Shown: positions 55,375-64,000 of the stretch, piece by piece
Position numbering within the stretch: the stretch's first letter is position 1
Layout: each line of letters begins with the position of its first letter
Assembly: GCA_964019165.1 (NCBI GenBank)
Contig: OZ025281.1
Span: forward strand, 14,131,862 to 14,195,861
DNA length: 64,000 nucleotides
Reading direction: 5' to 3'
Source of the DNA: Mastigias papua
Taxonomy: Eukaryota > Cnidaria > Scyphozoa > Rhizostomeae > Mastigiidae
Made by a program: the position numbers and the translations under genes
Notes under the pieces: model-generated
What the model was told of the DNA's origin: nothing
The model's input: only the letters and a program-made list of their open reading frames with translations
Databases searched by the model: none

Positions 55375-58297
55375 TCACTTTTTCTGCTTGCTTTTCGATC
55401 TTTGTCGAGAGGTCGGCCTAAGCTTTGACGAATTAGGCTTTGTAATCATGGCCTTCTTCATTCTAAATTCCATATTTTCCTTGCTGTCCTGCACAGTGTT
55501 TTGAATTTCCGATTCCATAGACTCGATGTGCAACTTTGTTAAGCGTTCGAGGACACTCGGTAATTCATTCATATTTTCACTTAAATGCATTTCCTCAAGA
55601 TGGCTAAGAGCATCTCTCTTCTCTTCATCAAGATGTTCCATCTTGCTTTTAAGACTTTCCAGTCGTTCCTGAAATCATAACATTAAAAAATTTTCTACAG
55701 CAGAAGATTTAAGCATCAACAAGGACTTGTAAAATGTGCTGATACAGCATAAGCCTTTCAGTATTCAAATCAAGTACTTCTCTATATTACATGATAGGAA
55801 AGGGTAACACCGCTACTTTTGATTCTCAAGTTGTAATATGTTAGAGATAAAGTTGACTCCCACATATGATACAATTGGGGGGGGGGGGTGGTTCCCAATA
55901 AGGACAACACTACTTCGTAGTCATAGGCATGGCGAGATAGAGGCTATTTCCTCCATCGTTGCCTCAGACTTCGCAGCATTTTCATCGAGCACCCATTTGA
56001 TGCAGTGCCACGATGCATCAGAAGTACACATGGTAGGTTAGAATTCTACACACTCGGTCCATTTAAGTAAAATATGCGAGGCAATTAATAACTCATAACA
56101 CTCAGCTAGTATCAGTGTTTGTGAGATGCATATGTTTTACAACAAAATGGTTTATAGGAAACAGAGGCTGCACCACAGGGGGACTGGGAGACATGTACTC
56201 CCAGTTTTCTCCAAAAGATCAATTTTGTAATTCGTCCATATTCGCGTAGAAAAGATTTGAGACGGTAGGAGGTTTCTACCAAGTTATAACTTATTGCTAC
56301 GTCATAGCATTGCCACTTGCATAACCTTTTGTCATCCTTTAGTGGCATATTTTCTGTACGGTGTACTAAACAGCTTGGTCCAAAAGGGCCCCGCTCCATC
56401 CAAATGTCCCACGGTCTGCGGTGGCTGGTGCCATCGCTGCTTAGATAGCAGTAATCGACTGTTACAAAAGTTAAGGAGATTCGGTAAGTTGGCAACGTTA
56501 TACACATCGGAGATTCAAATTGCCATGCAAACATATCTGCTTCAGCACTGAAACCATGAAAAGCTAACAAAGCTTCAGTACTAGACGAAAAATTCTCGTA
56601 TACAACAACATGAAATGATTTACCAGATAAAATGATTTAGAGTGAAGCATGAAATTTTATTTATCTGGAAGGCACCAGAATACCTTGCAAAATGCTGTAT
56701 TGTATATATAATAAAATATTGCAAATATAAAAATATTGCAAATATTTTTAAAATATTGAAAACATTGCATATGCAGACCGTGAGGGCGAGCAAACATTGG
56801 CCTAATGTAAGTTGATAGGCTGACTGTTGCAAGTAAAGCAAATTATTACATACGGTTTGCAGGGTCTCCTTCTCCTCCTCGATCTTCTTCATACTTTGTT
56901 GATAGTTCCATTTCTCTAGCTCCATACCTTTCGAAAGCTTTTCCGCAACAAACGGTACTTCGACTTCCACCTCACATACTCTCTGATCCATTTCTTGGTC
57001 GTTTGTCATACAGAAGAGGTAAAGGTGGTAATGTCGAAAGAGTGTAGAAAGGAAATGGTCGATCATTGCCCTGATCTCAAAGCCTTTGAATGCTGCAGTC
57101 TCGTTGGCAATGCTCTCCTTGAAAACTTGCAGCGCGTTGTTCACTTCCATTCCTACAGAAATGAACTCTGTAATTAATGGCTCCATAGCTAAAAAGATGT
57201 ATAGCTGGTATTCAAACTAACCAAAGGTATGCACATACCTTTCTTCCGTTTCGGAAGTTAAACAACAGCCACAACTTGGCATCTGATATTTGACGGATTT
57301 TTATTAAATATTTGTCGTTTCTTCCTTTTCATAATATAGCATTTATGTTAAACGTAAGTACTGTTAGTTATTCTGTTTTACGTAAGACAATGGGGTTACA
57401 GACAAGACATATTTCAAAGAAAACTGGATTTAAGCGCCCCCCTATACTTAAGTCTATGCTGCTATAAAGAAATGGAGTTCGTGATGGATATACCGGGGGT
57501 CGGTCGTAAAGGTGCAGCACTCCAATATCTATTAACTAAATGGTAATTTTCAACAAAAACTCGATGAATTCTTGATTGATTTCATGGTCTCATTAATCAG
57601 GAGTCCTCATCATATTAAAGATTCCGTCCGTTCAGTAAATCACGAATCATTGACTTGGCTAGCTCCCTCCCCCATACACATGTTCAATGAATAAATTGAT
57701 ATAGGATGGCTGATGTACGGGGCAAGTACTAAGGGAAGCATCCAAAAGACCTCTGGTCCGCTTTTCTCTCTTATTGTACTAAATTCGTATTGTGCAAAGC
57801 TGGCCCTACTTACGTTTTATGACTGCTATCAATACAATGGACTTTGGTTATCGCTACACTATAATACGTACGCTAAAGGTCCTAACTCCTAACTTTCCTA
57901 AGGGGGACTGCTCAAATGGGATGCAATCTTACTTGCATTCCAAATAGCCGATGTAGAAATTCCTTTTTCAAAACTACCCATAAGTATATAGAATGATGAC
58001 TGAGATATACTTTTGATTGCAAAATTTACCCTTGCAAGCTGTTTCATCAAGCAACCGCACTCCAAACGACACTGCCCTGTGGACATTTTCCCATGAAAAT
58101 CCCTGGTTTGATGAAAATGATACGATGTCCAGGCAAAAATCCAAAACTATTGACTTTCTAAGTTCATCTTCTTCATCGAGCTCCTCGATGCCTAATGAAG
58201 CAAGAAGGATCGTCTTTCTCAACTCTTGACTTGACGCATGAAAGATCTCTTTGTAGTTGTCAGTGGTCAGCTTCAAAACGTTACAAAACTCCGACAT
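55375..58297 (-). CDS. C8orf74: C8orf74 homologue (complete, three exons, 298 aa)
   Basis: Minus-strand exons 58297-58030, 57188-56854 and 55668-55375 join in phase (0-1, 1-0, 0-stop) to 298 residues; the human protein is close to this length. The start is the ATG at 58297 (MSEFCNVLKL). Exon 1 has the block RKSIVLDFCLDIVSFSSNQGF followed by SWENVHRAVSF. Exon 2 has HFLSTLFRHYHLYLFC and VCEVEVEVP. Exon 3 is mostly a charged coiled coil (ESLKSKMEHLDEEKRDALSH, ESMESEIQNTVQDSKENMEF) ending in a basic tail (SRQRSKSKQKK). These blocks match the order and spacing remembered for C8orf74. The protein's molecular role is not established. The gene lies head-to-head with the + strand gene at 59.1 kb. Confidence 0.82.
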
Positions 58298-58849
58298 TTT
58301 GTAGTGATTTGGAGGACCTTGTAGCTTCAATAACAACCAAACTCTGCTTGAGTTATTATCTCTATTATCATTTCATTATCATACCATATTATCATATGTC
58401 TCTAACAACCATGAGATGTTCTCTGATGTCCAAAGCACATCTTCTGAATGTTACCTATCGCAGCTGTTTATTAGCCAACCATTTTGAATGCCTTTCACCA
58501 TGGTTTCTGCCTCTTTATCAGAATTTGATACTAGAAATGAGGTAATGAGAACAGAGCGGTATTTAAATGCAAACAGTTAAATGACAGAGCTTGGTTATGT
58601 AGCATTGTCCTAAGAACACCATGGATTTTATCCATTTCAGTGATGGAATCGTTTCTTGAAATTTGCATAAAATGGAAGGAAACAAGTGTTTGTCTTTATC
58701 ATAACGAATTGGGTGCATGATCCATCGTATTGGTATAAGATGACGGAAGGTATGATCGTTTTAGTGACGGTTTTAAACTGATAGTGTCTCCAAACACACA
58801 TAGTTTTGCTCTTCAAATATTGCCACATAAAGAGAATCATCAGAAAATG

Positions 58850-59010
58850 ATGAATGATGATGATGATGGTGATAATGATGACGATGTGATGATGATTATG
58901 ATGATGATGATGATGATGATGATAATATTGATGGTGATGATGATTATGCTGATGATCATGATGATTATGCTGATGATGACGATGATGATGTTGGTGATGA
59001 AGACTAATAT
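58850..59010. repeat. (GAT)n trinucleotide repeat
   Basis: GAT/GAC triplets; Met/Asp and His/Asn-rich frames over it are artefacts. Confidence 0.95.
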
Positions 59011-59140
59011 TGGTATTATTTACAAACTTTAGTCTGTGTTTCTGGATATCCACAAATTTGTGCTTTTCGCAACTGCAAAACAGAGCCAAGCATACTTTTC
59101 CAGTGTCTACCTTTTATTTAGGTTCTGCTTTTTTTCACAG

Positions 59141-62100
59141 AAGATTTGAGTCAAAATGAGGACAAACCAAGAAAGAAGAGGAGACCAAAGAAGGGTCTAC
59201 CAGGCCTTAATAACTCGGTAAAAATTTCTTTGTAGAGTTGACCTACAACCTGCAAGTAATCAATCTATGTCGTGCGATTGTGAGATTTAGATGGTACCAT
59301 CTCATTTATTTCTTTAGCATGCAAACTCAGTTGTGCATTAATAAGTCACAGTTTCTTGTTGATGAGCTTCATTTTATTTTGCAGCAAGAGAGAAGAGGAT
59401 CACAGGAAAGCTGTATGCACAGCCTTTTGATTTTTCTCAGTTAAACCTATATTGCAATAAAATTATATATACAGAGTAAAGCACAGCTCATTGAAATTTC
59501 AAATATATTTCTCATGCACATGGTTTACACCAGGCCAGGGGTCACCAAATTCTTTGGGCCTAGGGGCCAAAATCACTATACACTATAAGATCCCCATTTT
59601 AGATATTGCTGTTCAGCTTGGGGGTTGCTGTGGTAAAAGTGAATTTGGTAATCTGTAACCATGGCTTCAACTATTTCATTTGGGGGAAATGAAATAAAAC
59701 AGAAATTGCTTTTATAGTGCTCTTAAGGCCTCAGACATAGCTTTCAACCATGGGGCTGAATTTCCCCATCTGACCAACATGAAACTCCACCCCACCTCTC
59801 TACTCAATCCTTTGCTGATTCAATTTTCAATTACATGGACAGATTTCATCCCAATGAATAAAGTGACACCTGGGGGTTGAAATTTCATCCCAACTTGAGC
59901 TAACTGAGATGAAATCTTAAGGTGATAATTACCATTGTTCCTGAAAGGTGAATGCTCATATAATCACAAGCTCATTTCAACCCCAGGGTTGAGATACTGT
60001 TGACACATGCACAATGAGCAGTCAGTGCCTCCTAGAAGTAGCTATCTTCTTGTATTTAGCTGGTTTCATACCTGCATTGAGTTTGTATTAAAAAATTTAA
60101 CCTTGAAGTTTGTATTAAGTGATCATTTTCCTTATTGCCATAAAAAATGATTCATACACTGGCATGCTTTTTCATACCCTGGCCTAAAGAAGTGCTGGCA
60201 CATTTGTCATACCTGGGGCTGGAATACACATGTAATTGCAGATTCATTTCATGTCCATCAAATGGGTTGTAGCTCAGCCCTGGGGTTGAAAATTCCTATG
60301 TAATCAGACCTTTAAATGGAATTCTGTATCTGTTTTCTCCGTATCAATTCTGCACTCTTTATGTTGATTCTATCATTACAGTATTGTATAAAGAAGAAGG
60401 CAAGGAAAATCCAAAATTATCAAGAGCAAGGGAAAGAACCAGAGCTAGATTTGAATCACTTTTACAAGCTGCAGCAGAGGAGGGACTGTGAGTATTACAG
60501 ACTGATTTATCAATTTCTACTTCCTTGCTAAATATTGTTGTCAACTGATTGATTGGTTGATTGCATTTCTGTTCTACTGATTAAGTGATTTGCTTCTGGA
60601 ATGATGCATTTCTTAATGGATTATTTCAAAAATCAAAAATCAATATTATGATGGTTTGATATTTCTGTCTGTGAACAACTCTAAAGGGCTCCTTTGACAC
60701 CTCAGAAGGTTGGGGACCTTTGGGAACTGCACTATTTCAAGCCAATGATGCTAGATCTTCATCCATGTCTTGTTTAATCAAAACATAAAGAAGTTTTTGA
60801 GTTTTGATAGTAAACTAGCTTTACTTTTTACAAATATTGTTGCATTTCTTTTCAGATAATTTTATTTTGTTACTAAGCATAAATCTGCTTCTTCCATTCT
60901 ATCAGTGCTGAAAATTCAGAAAAGAAGAAAAAGAAGAAAAGAACAAAGACTGCAGATTCAATAGTAAATAAACTTCAATTTCCCCTCTTTTATGTACCAT
61001 ATACTTGTTCTGTTTGTAGTGAATATAAACATTGTACACTTAGGCATTTCATACTCAATGCCAATTTTCTTCTTTCATTCATTCGCATTCTTGAATCGCA
61101 CACCTGGGACATCACCATACATCACTCCTGTCATCATACACATGGCCATTCCTATTCTGTTGTTTCTATGCAATCACCACCACACAATTCCATTCAACAA
61201 ACAACTAACAACCACCTAACCCGTCCTCTATGTAATTTGTGTTTATATTTGGTTGTTCAATATTTATGTATATATGCATCTAATTTATGTTGTAAAGTCA
61301 GTCAGAGTAGAGTCAGAGTATCATCAACAACATCATCTCCAACATCATCTCCTCTCTCTGCCTCCATGTTCTCTGCAAGTTAAATAATGATACGCAACAA
61401 CAATTGATCAATGAAGGATGTCACAGAATGAGCATTTAGCTTATAGAAAGCACCACATTCACATTCCTATATGTTTATCACCCAATCACATTTCACTCCA
61501 ACCACATACTAGCCAAGGGTGACCATGCTCCTTTAGTGTGAGAGCCATGTGCTATAAGATTTGGATGCCTGCAAGCCATACAAGATTGATAAAGACTGAT
61601 GTAAACATATTTTTTACATTGTTCAAAGTTTTATTAATACACAAGGGGAACTTCCAAGAAAAAGTTTTGAATTAATATTTATGCAAAATTGATTAGTAGA
61701 TAGTAATTTTTGCCTTGCTCATTATTGGAAAAATTGCCCTTACTATCTGTGGGCTACTTGAGCCACAGGTTAAAATGTCCAAGATCTATAGGGCACAGTT
61801 TGGCCACTCATGTGCTAGCCTTCAGTCAGCTCACTTTTTGCTCATATACTTATTTATTCCCATATTCCTATGTAAACCCTTTCATTCAGCTTTGCCTATT
61901 GACAGTAATATCTTGCAAGAAATCACCTATTGTTCATAAAATCTCTTTTTTGTTGACATACTTGTTCATTCATTCATTCATTCATTCATTCACTCATTCA
62001 TTCATTCATTCATTCATTCATTCATTCATTCATTCATTTTTCATTATTGGTGCAGTTTCTTACTCTTTAAATATTGCATATTTTTCATTCCTTTGTTTTG

Positions 62101-62672
62101 TTACTCATTGATTTATTTTGACAGCGGTAGTTATAACCACATGCCTCTTTGTTTATTTTATCTATGTTTAGTAATATTTTTAGAGTATTCTCTCATTCAT
62201 TGTTTCATTTAGAGTGATGTTTTGTCCAGTATATAATTACCCGACTTTCGAAGTATCTATCTATATATTCAGCTTTCAGAATTAAAGTCAGGTGGGCCAT
62301 ATGCAAAGGAGAGATCAAAATCAGAAGAACGCTTGCTTCAGGAGAATCTCTACACTGAAGGTAATATAATTTTGTTTGTGTTTTATGGAAGTTTGGTTAT
62401 AGATTCAAAGAGAACTTGTTTTATGCCATCACATTATCATAATGAATCATCATAATGACGATGACGACGACGACGATGATTACGACGAGGACGATGATGA
62501 TGACGACCATAACTACGATCAACATTATTATCACTATCATCGTCGCCACCACTGTCACCATAAGTCAGATCATTATCTGGCTGTTCCCTTTACGTCCCTT
62601 TGAGGCCCGGTGTAGCCCTGAGGTCTGGTTGGATGGTTTGTTACAGGTCATCAGAATCCACCTCAAGTCTGA
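59141..62672 (+). CDS. Unrecognised Lys/Arg-rich protein, C-terminal part (6-7 exons)
   Basis: Exons 59141-59217, 59385-59412, 60382-60487, 60906-60963, (61298-61378), 62273-62360 and 62647-62672 are joined by GT..AG with matching phases (1-0, 0-1, 1-2, 2-0, 0-0, 0-1, 1-stop). The peptide contains KPRKKRRPKKGLPGLNNS, QERRGSQESL, KLSRARERTRARFESLLQ then AAAEEGL, AENSEKKKKKKRTKT, and SGGPYAKERSKSEERLLQEN, ending GHQNPPQV before TGA at 62670. It is hydrophilic and probably disordered, with one short amphipathic helix. The His/Gln-rich exon at 61298-61378 is phase-neutral and may be skipped or false. Upstream exons with the start were not found. A second frame through the first four exons is also open but ends soon after. 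No family is recognised. Confidence 0.5.
59725..60320. mobile_element. Probable TIR element, 'AAGGYCT...TTCAACC' ends
   Basis: The left end AAGGCCTCAGACATAGCTTTC and ATGGGGCTGAA resemble the inverse of the right end (CAGCCCTGGGGTTGAAAATTC, CTATGTAATCAGACCTTT). The interior repeats the phrase 'caacccca/ggttga' several times. It is inside an intron of the + strand gene. Confidence 0.5.
61960..62040. repeat. (ATTC)n microsatellite
   Basis: ATTC tetranucleotides, nearly pure, in an intron. Confidence 0.96.
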
Positions 62673-62960
62673 ATCTCTGAAAATGAATCGCTATCAACGT
62701 TAGGGCAGTGTCTTCCATAGCCATCGCTATCATCATCATCACCATCATCATCATCACGACGACGAAGATGACAATGACGATGACGACGACGACGACGATG
62801 ACAATGACGATGACGACGACAGCGACGATGACAATGACGATGACGACGACAGCGACGATGACGTTGACAACGACGTTGACAACGACGTTGACAACGACGA
62901 CGAAGACGACGACGACGACGACAACGACCTTCATCATCACCATCACTACCACCATAATTT
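62443..62960. repeat. (GAC/GAT)n trinucleotide arrays
   Basis: Two arrays (62443-62560 and 62725-62960) of GAC/GAT triplets flank the last exon of the + strand gene. The second contains a higher-order unit of about 27 bp (gatgacaatgacgatgacg). Confidence 0.93.
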
Positions 62961-64000
62961 GCAGTGGCGGATCCAGACCGAGTTCCCTGCTGCCCAGAAC
63001 TCAGTCAGATTTTGCAAAATAAAATGATATTTCATTACATTCAAGTCAAAGTTAGCTAGATATATTATGGGTTACAATGAAGTTTCCAAAAAGTTACATG
63101 ATTTAAGTCAATGACAGTGAAAAACACTATTGCTTCTCTCTCCCGGTTCTCTCGCCTTACACTTTGAAAAATATTAATAGCTATGCGGAGCACTGTCATG
63201 ATTTGTATCTGCGGTGGACAATCCTTGGGAACTCACAGAGCTCGGAAATAAAATCCTTGGGCATCGGAAATGATCAGAAATAGACAATAGATTTTCGATT
63301 TGGAACTCGGATGGAACCTAGTCAGACACAATAGTGGAACTCGGAAATGAAATCTATTAGAAACAATAGTCAGTAGGTAAGAATTCGCTGATTGGTCTAC
63401 CATTGTTTGGAAGTAATCTTTGCTTAGGCACATCCTGTTTCAATTCATAAGTAAATTTTAATATGGCGACCTTTAGTGCACGTTTACCAACTGTACCTGC
63501 TTCCATCAAGAATCATAGACAGGGTTTCCTGATGGGTTTCATGGAAACGAAGAAATAACATTAGGAAAGTTTGGTTATTTCAAAGGCAGGCTGGGCTTTT
63601 GGGCTTGCCATTCAGCCATCGAGATCGAGATGTCACGTAGAGCTTTGCTATGGACCGGTCTGCAGAGTTGAGTATGGCCTTTATCGATGAGATTTCGAGT
63701 GTGCATGAGCAAAAGGCCAGGCATCTGAGTGTGGACCTAGTCTCAGAAGTGTATTTGGATGCACATTACTTTTAGGCCTATCAATTAAAGCCAGTGTTGT
63801 TGCTTTTATCTATCGTTTGCTCACACAGGAAACTTCTGCATCGAACAGCATGCCCTTATGAACAATTTTTACTTCATTATTATCATTATGGTGACTGGGA
63901 AATTTTCAAATTAAGGAATTTTTCCAAGCACTGGCACCTTTCAATACCCTGTCACGCCCGTTTCTGGGACCACATATACTCATGCCATCAACATAATCCT
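62961..64000. other. Right edge; no gene recognised
   Basis: It begins with GCAGTGGCGGATCCAG, a sequence resembling hAT-type MITE ends. Short direct repeats 'ggaactcggaaat.aaatc' occur at 63230-63360. No exon was recognised. Confidence 0.45.

Noticed and set aside
59157..60964. Alternative frame starting MRTNQERRGDQRR through the first four exons of the 59-kb gene
   Set aside because: Also open across the junctions because of A/G-rich sequence, but ends at TAG at the fourth exon and loses the downstream exons; the other frame continues to a clear C-terminus.

Overview
This is animal (metazoan) nuclear DNA, not bacterial. Short exons with GT..AG borders lie in long AT-rich introns. The window is dense with dinucleotide to pentanucleotide microsatellites, TIR/MITE-type elements and decayed non-LTR retrotransposons. 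An FGF ligand gene argues for a eumetazoan. The gene and repeat content fits a marine invertebrate such as a cnidarian, but the species cannot be fixed from the sequence alone.

Left edge (1-6.6 kb): a possible tail-anchored C-terminal exon (+), two possible exons of an unrecognised minus-strand membrane-protein gene, and a frameshifted non-LTR reverse transcriptase (minus).

Main locus (6.7-35.6 kb, +): 32 exons splice in frame into one open reading frame of about 2,460 residues, with only the extreme N-terminus missing. Domain order: tectonin-like beta-propeller; two TSP1; a two-exon beta-sandwich (DNRLRE-like); TSP1; small Cys module A; TSP1; Cys module B; TSP1; an atypical TSP1 fused to a Ser/Thr-rich mucin-like stalk; three TSP1; a SEA autoproteolysis domain; three fibronectin III domains; then an ionotropic-glutamate-receptor-type core (S1, M1, pore loop, M2, S2, M3, cytoplasmic tail). 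The pore loop carries the potassium-channel signature TTVGYGD. This looks like an adhesion-type, possibly self-cleaved, potassium-selective glutamate-receptor-like channel, and is the most remarkable item in the window.

Right half (35.6-64 kb): an FGF-family ligand gene (minus, 38.2-40.0 kb); about 15 kb of gene-poor DNA with several MITEs; a C8orf74 homologue (minus, 55.4-58.3 kb, complete in three exons, 298 aa); and a Lys/Arg-rich gene of unknown function (+, 59.1-62.7 kb) whose start is not identified. The right end holds GAC/GAT microsatellites and nothing recognisable.

Repeats: a near-perfect 648-bp foldback element with 12-bp flanking direct repeats and a miniature relative at 10.8 kb; a TTA-flanked PIF/Harbinger-like MITE in two copies; hAT-like MITEs with 8-bp duplications; another MITE family with 'ATAACTCGA' ends in three copies; and tRNA-like SINE heads.
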